Positions 1 to 6,706 of a stretch of DNA of 14,200 nucleotides are shown here, piece by piece. A program made the translations under genes and the position numbers. Origin of the DNA: Acidimicrobiia bacterium (GTDB taxonomy: Bacteria; Actinomycetota; Acidimicrobiia; IMCC26256; JAENVU01); assembly GCA_017882945.1 (NCBI GenBank), contig JADGON010000137.1, positions 1 to 14,200 of the forward strand, written 5' to 3'. Under the pieces are notes generated by a model that did no database searches, was not told the DNA's origin, and saw only the letters and a program-made list of their open reading frames with translations. Positions within the stretch are counted from its first letter, which is position 1. The number at the start of each line of letters is the position of its first letter.

Positions 1-1
1 C

Positions 2-1231
2 GGGTCGAGCGGCGTGCTGCTGTGGACCACCGGGCCACTCACCAGTGACGGAGTGGGCGCCGCGCTGTCGGTCTCCGCGGTCGCCGTCGCGCTCGCCTAC
101 CGCCGCCGACCCTCCACCCTCATCGCGGTCGCGATCGCGATCCTGGCCGGCAGCGCGTTCTCGGTGAAGAACCTGCTGGTCGCCCCGGCACTCGTCATCG
201 CCTGGGTGCTCGTGGTCTCCCGCCGCCGGGCCGGCGACACCATCCTCGTGGCGCTCGGGGCGCTCGCGGTGCTGGTCCTGGCCTCGGCGCCGTGGGGCTT
301 CGCGGAGGTGTACCACGACTCGATCCAGTACCACCTCGCCAAGACGGGCGAGGGCAATCGAGCCGGAAATGCGAGCAAGCTCGTCACCACCTTTCTGCGG
401 CGCAGTCTCACGCTGATTGCGATTGGCGCAGTCGGGCTGGTGAGCGCGCTCGCCCTTCGAAGATCCCCCGTCGCCGAACGAGGCGAACCGGACATGGCGG
501 GCGGCGACGGGCGGCCTTCGCTTCGAAGATCCCCCGTCGCCGATCGAGGCGAGCCGGTAGGGCGATTCGTCCGTCTCACGTCCGGAGATCGCATCCTGTG
601 GTGGTGGGCGGGGCTGGTGCTCGTCGTGTTGCTGGCCCAGGACCCCATGTTCCGCAACCACCTCACCGCGCTCGTCGCGCCGCTCGGGTTGCTGGTCGCC
701 CGCTACCGGCCGTCGTGGCGGCTCGTGGCGGTCACCGTGCTGATCACCGTGCCGTACCAGGCCTACCAGCTGCGCGAGCTGCTCGTCCCGAAGGACTACT
801 CCGGCAACGCGGCAACGGTGGTGCACGCGCTCCGGCGCCTTCCGGACGGGGCGTGGGCGCTCAGTGACGAGCCCGGTCTCGTGTGGCGCGCCGGGAAGGG
901 CACGGACCCGTTCTTCGTCGACCCGTCCGTCCTGCGCATCGACTCGCGCGTCAAGGAGATCCGGATCACCGAGGAGCGGCTGCTCGAGGCCGCGGCGAAC
1001 CCGCGCGAGTGCGCGGTCGTGATCTGGGCGCCGGTCCGGTTCGGCAGCTTCACGACGCTGCCCGAACGGCTGGCCGATCTCGGCTATCGGCAGACCGAGG
1101 ACTTCGGTCACGGCCGCGGCCTCTGGGTCAGGCCTCGGTGCGTGCCGCCGGGTCAATCGGCGGTGGCGCGGGCGAACGACCGAGATGGTCGAGCCACCGC
1201 AATGGGGGCACCCGCTCGATCACCCGGCTGA
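2..1231 (+). CDS. GT39/ArnT-like membrane glycosyltransferase, C-terminal part (5' truncated by window edge)
   Basis: Likely a polytopic membrane glycosyltransferase that transfers a sugar from a polyprenyl-phosphate donor. The frame is open to the left edge, so the catalytic N-terminus is outside the window and the GTG at 14 is not a credible start. Counting from that GTG, hydrophobic segments lie near residues 17-29, 35-69, 76-92, 132-148, 195-212, 216-231 and 236-251. A soluble C-terminal domain follows (about 265-375) with the DEPGLVWRAG and FFVDPSVLRI patterns I associate with actinobacterial GT39 proteins. Residues 148-181 are a hydrophilic insert encoded by a REP-like repeat cluster and containing L-R-R-S-P-V-A-(E/D)-R-G-E-P twice. 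The last 34 residues are Pro/Arg/Ala-rich, look unconserved and overlap the convergent gene. Family assignment is moderate because the diagnostic N-terminus is missing; another C-type glycosyltransferase is possible. Confidence 0.7.
   Translation, partial: GSSGVLLWTTGPLTSDGVGAALSVSAVAVALAYRRRPSTLIAVAIAILAGSAFSVKNLLVAPALVIAWVLVVSRRRAGDTILVALGALAVLVLASAPWGFAEVYHDSIQYHLAKTGEGNRAGNASKLVTTFLRRSLTLIAIGAVGLVSALALRRSPVAERGEPDMAGGDGRPSLRRSPVADRGEPVGRFVRLTSGDRILWWWAGLVLVVLLAQDPMFRNHLTALVAPLGLLVARYRPSWRLVAVTVLITVPYQAYQLRELLVPKDYSGNAATVVHALRRLPDGAWALSDEPGLVWRAGKGTDPFFVDPSVLRIDSRVKEIRITEERLLEAAANPRECAVVIWAPVRFGSFTTLPERLADLGYRQTEDFGHGRGLWVRPRCVPPGQSAVARANDRDGRATAMGAPARSPG
455..490 (+). repeat. REP-like direct repeat, copy 1
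   Basis: This 36-nt unit recurs at 521-556 with 34 of 36 bases identical. It starts with the self-palindrome CTTCGAAG and contains TCGCC-N6-GGCGA, a small hairpin. It is translated in frame inside the glycosyltransferase and uses codons uncommon in its surroundings (CTT, AGA, CGA). Confidence 0.85.
503..520 (-). repeat. REP-like inverted arm between the two direct copies
   Basis: The 18 bases here are the imperfect reverse complement (15 of 18) of 458-475 and also of 524-541. The inner nine (GGCGACGGG at 503-511 against CCCGTCGCC at 467-475) match perfectly. The arm can therefore fold with the copy on either side, with a 27-nt loop to the left or a 3-nt loop to the right. The layout direct-inverted-direct resembles clustered REP/BIME elements. 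Confidence 0.75.
521..556 (+). repeat. REP-like direct repeat, copy 2
   Basis: Second copy of the 36-nt unit, 66 nt (exactly 22 codons) downstream of copy 1, so the reading frame and the peptide are repeated. It differs from copy 1 by A to T and A to G, changing one residue from Glu to Asp and leaving the other change silent. The internal hairpin TCGCC-N6-GGCGA is kept. Confidence 0.85.
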
Positions 1232-2003
1232 ACGACACCAGCTCCGACGCCAGGTTCAGCGCGACCAACGCGATGAGCACGACGTTGCGGGTCGTGCGGT
1301 CGCACTCGAGCACCACGACGAGGCCGAGCACTCCCCCGAGCACGTTCGCCCCCGTGTCACCGATCATGAGTCGTTCGGCGAGGTCGTCGGGTAGCAGGCC
1401 CGCGGTCGCGCCGATGAGCGGGGCGGCCGCAATGCCCACCGCACCGGATCCCGCCACGATGGCGATCGGGACGTACGCCGCGAGCGAGCACTTGATCGCG
1501 CGCCCCGGCGCGCGATCAAGCAGGTTGCCCAGGTTCGCGGCCAGCGCGATGAGCAGGGCGTCCGCGAGCAGGCGCTTGCCGGTCACGAAGCCCGGCGCGG
1601 CCGCGAGCACCAACGCGATGCCCGCACCGCCGATGAGCTTGAGCATGCCGGTCGTGAGCCGGCCCTGGGAGAGGGCTCGAACGTGACCCTTGAACCCCCG
1701 GTCCTCGCTCCCGAGCACGTCGTCCATGAAGCCGAGCAGGCCGAAACCGAACGCCGCGAAGAGCACGAGCGGCCGAGCCGGGTTCAATCCGGGCGCATCA
1801 CCGATCTCGAACCCGCCGAGCGCCGAGCGACCCGCCTCGACGACGAGCACGGCCATGACCAGGAACAGTCCACCCGCGGTCACGAGCGTCCGACCGCGGT
1901 AGTTCAGGCGCTCCAACACCGGCGACTGCAGCATGTCGCGGCCCGCGAGGAGCACGAAGCGAACCGCGAGGAACCCGACGACCCATCCGATCAGTACAGC
2001 CAC
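1128..2003 (-). CDS. MraY/WecA-like polyprenyl-phosphate sugar-1-phosphate transferase (GT4-type), divergent
   Basis: A 291-residue multi-pass membrane protein of the MraY/WecA superfamily, whose members move a sugar-1-phosphate from a UDP-sugar to undecaprenyl phosphate at the cytoplasmic face. Visible family motifs are FMDDVLG (92-98, the Asp-Asp pair), NLGNLLDRAPGRAIK (157-171, at the position of the usual NxxNLxDGxDGLA) and MIGDTGANVLGG (213-224). The histidine-rich loop of true MraY is absent; SRVIERVPPLRWLD (259-272) stands there instead. The real substrate is therefore unknown, and it should not be named mraY. The GTG start at 2003 is the first possible start, because an in-frame TGA lies just upstream. 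It follows steB by 44 bp and is probably co-transcribed with the steA-steB division genes, suggesting a cell-envelope role. The 3' end overlaps the convergent glycosyltransferase. A perfect 30-nt inverted repeat lies inside the gene. Confidence 0.85.
   Translation of the reverse strand: MAVLIGWVVGFLAVRFVLLAGRDMLQSPVLERLNYRGRTLVTAGGLFLVMAVLVVEAGRSALGGFEIGDAPGLNPARPLVLFAAFGFGLLGFMDDVLGSEDRGFKGHVRALSQGRLTTGMLKLIGGAGIALVLAAAPGFVTGKRLLADALLIALAANLGNLLDRAPGRAIKCSLAAYVPIAIVAGSGAVGIAAAPLIGATAGLLPDDLAERLMIGDTGANVLGGVLGLVVVLECDRTTRNVVLIALVALNLASELVSFSRVIERVPPLRWLDHLGRSPAPPPIDPAARTEA
1491..1520. repeat. Perfect inverted repeat, 14-bp arms, 2-nt centre
   Basis: CTTGATCGCGCGCC at 1491-1504 is followed by CC and then by its exact reverse complement at 1507-1520. 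It lies wholly inside the MraY-like gene and encodes the LDRAPGRAIK segment of the signature motif. By a rough estimate at about 70% GC, arms this long are not expected by chance in 14 kb. Confidence 0.9.
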
Positions 2004-2047
2004 GCCGGCTCAGTCTGGCCCGGGCTCCACCGGATCGTCGGGATGCG

Positions 2048-2989
2048 TCATCGGGCAATGACCTTCAGCGGCACGGTCGACGCGGCGCCCGCGCCGGTCC
2101 CGTAGGCGCCGACCACCCCGCGTGCGAGATCGGCGAGGGCCAGCGCGCTCGCCACGCGACCCTGCACGACGTCGACGTCGTCGATCGTGGAGACGACCGA
2201 CTTGAGCTGATCGTCGTTGCGCACCGGGGCCAACCAGAGGCCCCGACTGATCTTGGAGCTGTCCGGGTCGATCTCGCCGACCGCGGTCATCGCCTTCGCC
2301 GCGACCAGCGCCCGCGTCAGCACCACCGTCGTGTCCTGCGCGGTGATCGAGCTCTCGGGGCCGCCGAGGAGCAGCACCCGGGCTCCCGATCCGGGGAAGC
2401 TGCTCGCGCTCACATCGCCGTTGCCGACTCCTTCGAGCGTGACGAAGCCGGCCTTGGCCAGCGCGTCGAGCACGTCGGACTCGCCCGGCGCCGACGCACC
2501 CTCGGCCAGCCGCTGTGACAACGCCGTGATGGCATCCGAGCGCAACGTCTTGTCCGTGCGGGTCGTGATCCCGAGCGCGCCGCGCATCGCGTCGGCGTTC
2601 TTCCCGTCGCCCCCGAGGTTCCACGGCGCCTCCAGCCACAGCACGCCGGGCACCACCCCGCCGGCCTGGCGGAGCAGCTCGGTTTGCGCCTTGACCAGGT
2701 CCTTGTTCACCCCGCGCTCGGCGACGACCGCCACCGGCTGATTGGTGAGCTGCGCTTCGACGGTCCAGTTGGAGGATTGCTCCGCGTACTTGTTCAGGTT
2801 GTCGAGCTGGCTCTTCAGCCGCGAGTTCTCGGCCCGCTGCGTGTCCGCCTTGTTCTCGACCGTGTCGATGCGATCACGCAGACCTTCAACGATGGCGCGG
2901 TCGATGACGGTCGAGCCCATGACGACGCCGAGTGCCAACGCCAGAAACACCGCGATGAGCGACGCGATGTGGAAGCGGAAGTTGATCAT
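2048..2989 (-). CDS. steB: SteB/MctB family envelope protein (copper transporter family)
   Basis: A 313-residue protein with an N-terminal membrane anchor (about residues 5-26, opening MINFRFHIASLIAVFLALAL), a coiled coil at about 33-75 and a large domain predicted to be outside the membrane. This is the layout of the MctB/SteB family: M. tuberculosis Rv1698 was linked to copper handling, and Corynebacterium SteB acts with SteA in septum formation. The ATG at 2989 sits directly before the family's characteristic N-terminus. I see no strong Shine-Dalgarno, but the gene lies only 39 bp after steA. The steA-steB adjacency is the main reason for preferring the division-factor name; a copper or channel role cannot be judged from sequence. 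No obvious metal-binding Cys/His cluster is visible. Confidence 0.88.
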   Translation of the reverse strand: MINFRFHIASLIAVFLALALGVVMGSTVIDRAIVEGLRDRIDTVENKADTQRAENSRLKSQLDNLNKYAEQSSNWTVEAQLTNQPVAVVAERGVNKDLVKAQTELLRQAGGVVPGVLWLEAPWNLGGDGKNADAMRGALGITTRTDKTLRSDAITALSQRLAEGASAPGESDVLDALAKAGFVTLEGVGNGDVSASSFPGSGARVLLLGGPESSITAQDTTVVLTRALVAAKAMTAVGEIDPDSSKISRGLWLAPVRNDDQLKSVVSTIDDVDVVQGRVASALALADLARGVVGAYGTGAGAASTVPLKVIAR

Positions 2990-3028
2990 GGGTGAGGCAA
3001 CAATCCAGTGCGAGGAGTCAGAGCGAGG

Positions 3029-4204
3029 TCACGAGCCGGTGACGGAGTACCAGAGGTCTTTGAGCGTCACCCGGATCCCGTCGAAGAACACATGGATCGG
3101 CTCGGCCACGACGCTGATCACGATCATGGCTACCAGCGCGGAGACCACGAGCGCCACCAGGTCGCGCCGGCGCACCCGACCCTCGTAGAGGCGGCTCACA
3201 CCCTTGGCGTCGACGAGCATCGGTCCGAGCCGGAGCCGGGTCAGGAACGTCGACGACATCCCCTTCCGACCCTTGTCGAGGAACTCGACCATCGTCGCGT
3301 GGGTGCCCACCGCGACGATCAGCTTCGCCCCGGCTTCGTAGGCCAGGAGCATCGCGACGTCTTCGCTGGTTCCGTCGATCACGAACTCTTCGTAGGGCAC
3401 GCCCCACTCGAGCAGGTTGTCACGCCCGGGTGCTCGGCCGTCGATGTGCACGTGATGGATCAGCTCCGCTCCGCAACGCAGCGCACGATCCGAGACGGAG
3501 TCGAAGTCACCGATGATGATGTCGGGCTTGAACCCGATCTCGAGCAACGCGTCGGCGCCGCCGTCGACCGCGATCGTCACCGGCTGGTACTCGCGCAGGT
3601 AGGGCTTCAACGCGGCGAGGTCGCTGCGATAGTCGTGACCGCGAACAACGACGAGCGCGTGCCGGCCCGCGATCTGGGTACGGAGCGTCGGGAGCAGGAT
3701 CGGCTCGAACGTCAGCTTCGCTTCGCGTTGGATGTACTCGAGCGTGTTCTCGGCGAACTTCTCGAGCTCGACGCCGATGTTCCCACGCGCAGCTTCGGTC
3801 GCCGCCTCGATCGCCTCGATCCCGAGCAGCGTGCCGGTGGCGACAAGCTCGTCGCCCCGCCACACCTCCGCGCCGACGATGCGCAGCTCGTCGCCTTCGG
3901 TGATCAGCTCCAGGATCTCGGGCCCGACGTCGTCGATCAGCGGGAGTCCTGCTTCGACGATGCGGATCGGGCCGCCGTTCGGATAGCGGCCGGAGATCGA
4001 GACGCCCCCGTTGACGACCGCGACCGCGCCCTGCGCGATCAGGTTCTCGGCGGCGACCCGGTCGATGTCGGTGTGGTTGATGACCGCGATGTCACCCGGC
4101 TGCATCCGGCGCGACAGGTCCTTGGTCCGCTTGTCGACACGCGCGATGCCGACCACGGCTTGCGGAGCCTCGTTGCGGCGTCGAAGCCCGAGCCGGCGCG
4201 CCAT
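3029..4204 (-). CDS. steA: SteA, putative cytokinetic ring protein with thiamine pyrophosphokinase-like domain
   Basis: A 391-residue protein matching actinobacterial SteA (M. tuberculosis Rv1697), a cell-division factor that works with SteB. The central region resembles a thiamine pyrophosphokinase catalytic domain: VDGGADALLEIG (213-224), IIIGDFDSVSD (229-239), then HIDGRAPG (253-260). A C-terminal transmembrane helix (about 349-369) is followed by a short tail, so the bulk should be cytoplasmic. The ATG at 4204 is chosen because it opens MARRLGLRRRNEAP, overlaps the recN stop by one base (TGATG) and has GGAG about 9 bases upstream. The frame stays open for 73 more codons upstream, but those read the recN region out of frame. 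Translational coupling to recN is likely. Whether the kinase-like domain is catalytic here is unknown. Confidence 0.92.
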   Translation of the reverse strand: MARRLGLRRRNEAPQAVVGIARVDKRTKDLSRRMQPGDIAVINHTDIDRVAAENLIAQGAVAVVNGGVSISGRYPNGGPIRIVEAGLPLIDDVGPEILELITEGDELRIVGAEVWRGDELVATGTLLGIEAIEAATEAARGNIGVELEKFAENTLEYIQREAKLTFEPILLPTLRTQIAGRHALVVVRGHDYRSDLAALKPYLREYQPVTIAVDGGADALLEIGFKPDIIIGDFDSVSDRALRCGAELIHHVHIDGRAPGRDNLLEWGVPYEEFVIDGTSEDVAMLLAYEAGAKLIVAVGTHATMVEFLDKGRKGMSSTFLTRLRLGPMLVDAKGVSRLYEGRVRRRDLVALVVSALVAMIVISVVAEPIHVFFDGIRVTLKDLWYSVTGS

Positions 4205-5829
4205 CAGCGCGCGCTCCGTGTGGCCTCGCTCAAGAGCTCCTCCGCGTGTCGACGGGCGTGGGCGGAATCCTCGATGCCGGCCAGCATCCGCGAGAGCTCC
4301 GCCACCCGATCCTCGCTCAACACCGCACTCGCCGTGGCGCGGGTCCGGCCGCCGTGCTCCCCCTTCCGGACCACGATCTGGGCATCCGCACACGCGGCGA
4401 CCTGGGCGAGGTGGGTGATGCACAGTACCTGGGCGCTCGCCGCCAGCGCGGCCAGCTCCCGGCCCACCGCCGCGCCGGCCTCGCCGCCGATGCCGGCGTC
4501 CACCTCATCGAAGACGAGCACCGGTCCGCGGCCCCGACCCCCGCGCTCGGCCAGCGCTACCCGGAGGGCAAGCATCGCCCGCGAGAGCTCGCCGCCGGAC
4601 GCCACCTTGGCCAGCGCCAGCGCGGGCTCGCCCGCGTTGGCCGCAAGCAGGAACGTCACCCGATCCGCGCCGTCCTCGCCCGGCTCGGCCGCCTCGACGA
4701 GCACGTCGAGCGACGCGCCGGCCATGGCCAGGCGGCGCATCCGCGCCTGCACGGCCTCGGCGAGTGCGCCCGCCGCCGCCGTCCGTGCCTGGCTCACCCG
4801 CGTGGCCGCCTTGGTGGCGACCGCTTGCACACGCAAGCGGTCGGCCTCGAGCTCGGCGGTGCGAGCCTCGTGACCTTGGAGCTCCGCAAGGCGGCGCGCG
4901 GCGTCGTCCCGGTGCTCGAGGACCTCAGCCAGCGTCTCCCCGTACTTCCGCTCCAGCTCCCGCAGGAGGCGACGACGTTGCCGGACCGCTTCGAGACGTT
5001 CAGGATCCTCGATGACCGACTCCGTCGCGATCCGGAGATCATGCGCGACCTCGGCCAGCTCGGCCTGGAGCGCGCGCACGCGCGCGGTCAGCTCCGGGTG
5101 GCTCGTGCGCACCGCGAGCGCGCCCACGGCGACACCGACCGCGTCGACGGCGCGACCGTCCACCGCGTCGTGGGCGGCCAGCAGCGCTTCGCGATCTTCC
5201 GCCGCACCGGCGAGCGCCTCCTCTTCGGCTTCGCGCGCGGCCGCCTCATTCCGATCCTCGAGCGCAGCGTCGTCGATCTCGTTGATCTGGTACTCCAGCA
5301 AGGACAGCTCTCGAGCCCGGGCGCGCTCGTCGCCGCCGAGACCCTCCATCGCCTTTTCGATCGTGCGGAGCCCGGCGCGCGCAGTCTGGTAGTCCGCAAG
5401 TGCTTCGAGGGCCGGTGGCCCCGCGAACGTGTCGAGCACGGCGCGTTGCATCGCCGGCGCGAGCAGGCTCTGGTGCGCGTGCTGACCGTGCAGGTCGATC
5501 AGCCGCGCGCCGAGGTCGGCGAGCTCGCCGGCGGTCGCGAGCCGGCCGTCGATGTAGGCGCGGCTCCGGCCCTCGGCTGGCAGCACGCGCGCCACGATGA
5601 TCTCGTCCCCGGTGAGCGGGTCCTCGAAGCGTCCTTCGACACGCGCCTCGGACGCGCCGGGGCGGATCAACGCCGAATCGGCGCGCGCGCCCGCGAGCAG
5701 CTCGAGGGCCTCGACCACCAGCGTCTTGCCGGCCCCGGTCTCGCCCGTGATGACGGTCAGCCCCGCCTCGAAGACGACCTGGATCTCCTCGATGATCCCC
5801 AGGTTCTCGATGCGCAGCTCGATCAACAC
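4204..5829 (-). CDS. recN: DNA repair protein RecN (SMC-like ATPase)
   Basis: A 541-residue SMC-family ATPase that acts in double-strand break repair in the cytoplasm. Head-domain motifs are complete: Walker A GETGAGKT (29-36), LIDLHGQHAHQSLL (110-123), ABC signature SGGELSR (411-417), Walker B VLVFDEVDAGIGG (437-449) and the His switch THLAQVA (472-478). The middle (about 150-360) is the Glu/Ala/Arg-rich antiparallel coiled coil, slightly short for the family. The start is GTG at 5829, which opens the typical VLIELRIENLGI. GAGGGGG ends 5 bases upstream, and nadK ends 10 bp away. An ATG 40 codons further upstream lies inside nadK and is rejected. The gene is coupled to steA downstream. SOS control is usual for recN, but no LexA box can sit in this 10-bp gap. 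Confidence 0.96.
   Translation of the reverse strand: MLIELRIENLGIIEEIQVVFEAGLTVITGETGAGKTLVVEALELLAGARADSALIRPGASEARVEGRFEDPLTGDEIIVARVLPAEGRSRAYIDGRLATAGELADLGARLIDLHGQHAHQSLLAPAMQRAVLDTFAGPPALEALADYQTARAGLRTIEKAMEGLGGDERARARELSLLEYQINEIDDAALEDRNEAAAREAEEEALAGAAEDREALLAAHDAVDGRAVDAVGVAVGALAVRTSHPELTARVRALQAELAEVAHDLRIATESVIEDPERLEAVRQRRRLLRELERKYGETLAEVLEHRDDAARRLAELQGHEARTAELEADRLRVQAVATKAATRVSQARTAAAGALAEAVQARMRRLAMAGASLDVLVEAAEPGEDGADRVTFLLAANAGEPALALAKVASGGELSRAMLALRVALAERGGRGRGPVLVFDEVDAGIGGEAGAAVGRELAALAASAQVLCITHLAQVAACADAQIVVRKGEHGGRTRATASAVLSEDRVAELSRMLAGIEDSAHARRHAEELLSEATRSAR
4818..4843. repeat. Perfect inverted repeat inside recN, 11-bp arms, ACAC loop
   Basis: CGACCGCTTGC at 4818-4828, loop ACAC, exact reverse complement at 4833-4843. 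It lies in the recN coiled-coil coding region (about residues 329-337). At this base composition an 11-bp arm could arise by chance. Confidence 0.85.
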
Positions 5830-5839
5830 GCTCGCCCCC

Positions 5840-6706
5840 TCACCGGTCCGGAAGGCCGAACTTGGCCTTGAGGATCTGGTGGAAGTCGCGGGGGCCGAAG
5901 GTGACGACGCGCGCGGGGCCCGGTCCACCGGTGCAGCGGACCACATCACCGGGCTCCAACACGCCGCGCTCGCGGCCGTCGATGGTCAGCAGCACGGGTC
6001 GGTCGTCGCTGACCACCAGCGCGAGCTCCTCCTCGGCGTCGAGCACCAGCGAACGATCGAACAACATGTGCGGCGAGACGGGAGTGAGCAGCAGGCAGCG
6101 GACCCGTGGCGACACGATCGGGCCACGGGCCGAGAACGAATAGGCAGTGGAGCCGGTCGGCGTCGCGACGATCACCCCGTCCGCGGCGTACGACGTGAAG
6201 AACGAGCCGTTGATCGTGACGTCGAGCCGGGCCAGGCGGCCGGGATGCGGCTTTTCGAGGACCGCTTCGTTGAGGGCCCACCAGCGTCCGGCCGCAGGTC
6301 CCTGGGACTCGATCGTGACCTGCAACATCATGCGGTCCGCGACTGCGTAGTCCCCCGCGAGGAGTCGCGCGAGCGCGGCGTCGATGTCGACCGGCTCGAC
6401 CTCGGCCAGGTAGCCGAGCTGGCCGACGTTCACGCCGAGGACCGGCACGCCCGCGTCATAGACCAGGTCCACAGTTCGCAGCATGGTCCCGTCTCCACCG
6501 AGCGACACCGCGAGATCGAGCCCCGCGGCGAAGTCCTCGACCGGGACCGCGACGCGCTCCAGGCCCGCCGCGTCGGACTCCGGGATGCGCACCGCCACCC
6601 CGTGGTCCTCGAACCACCCGAGAACGTGCGCCGCCAGGTCCCGCGCGTACACCCGATCCCGGTGCGGCACCAGGCCCACGGTCTTCAGCGCGCGGGGTGG
6701 GCTCAT
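5840..6706 (-). CDS. nadK: NAD kinase
   Basis: A 288-residue NAD+ kinase (ATP/polyphosphate type, PpnK), which makes NADP+ from NAD+ in the cytoplasm. Diagnostic motifs are GGDGTML (70-76), ALNEAVL (144-150) with the substrate-binding Asn-Glu pair, and DGVIVATPTGSTAYSFSA (176-193). The residue after SA is Arg (SARGP, 192-196), where most kinases have Gly (SAGGP). The ATG at 6706 overlaps the tlyA stop in an ATGA tetranucleotide, which argues for translational coupling. The upstream extension of 121 codons would lie entirely within tlyA. Gene order tlyA-nadK-recN matches mycobacteria. Length is normal for the family. Confidence 0.96.
   Translation of the reverse strand: MSPPRALKTVGLVPHRDRVYARDLAAHVLGWFEDHGVAVRIPESDAAGLERVAVPVEDFAAGLDLAVSLGGDGTMLRTVDLVYDAGVPVLGVNVGQLGYLAEVEPVDIDAALARLLAGDYAVADRMMLQVTIESQGPAAGRWWALNEAVLEKPHPGRLARLDVTINGSFFTSYAADGVIVATPTGSTAYSFSARGPIVSPRVRCLLLTPVSPHMLFDRSLVLDAEEELALVVSDDRPVLLTIDGRERGVLEPGDVVRCTGGPGPARVVTFGPRDFHQILKAKFGLPDR

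Noticed and set aside
2004..2047. Small 13-codon open frame starting in an ATGA overlap with the steB stop (MTHPDDPVEPGPD)
   Set aside because: Sits between steB and the MraY-like gene, but is too short and without any conservation evidence; possibly only a translational-coupling leader.
2166..2181. Perfect 16-nt palindrome ACGACGTCGACGTCGT in steB
   Set aside because: Encodes an Asp/Val run (GAC/GTC codons), which makes GTCGAC palindromes by composition alone.
3008..4873. Long + strand open frame (about 620 codons) opposite steA and recN
   Set aside because: It is antisense to two well-recognised genes, is Arg/Ser/Pro-rich without domain signal, and such open frames are expected opposite GC-rich genes.
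4246..5871. Long + strand open frame opposite recN
   Set aside because: Shadow of recN: composition is dominated by Arg, Gly and His, and its codon phase mirrors the - strand third-position GC.
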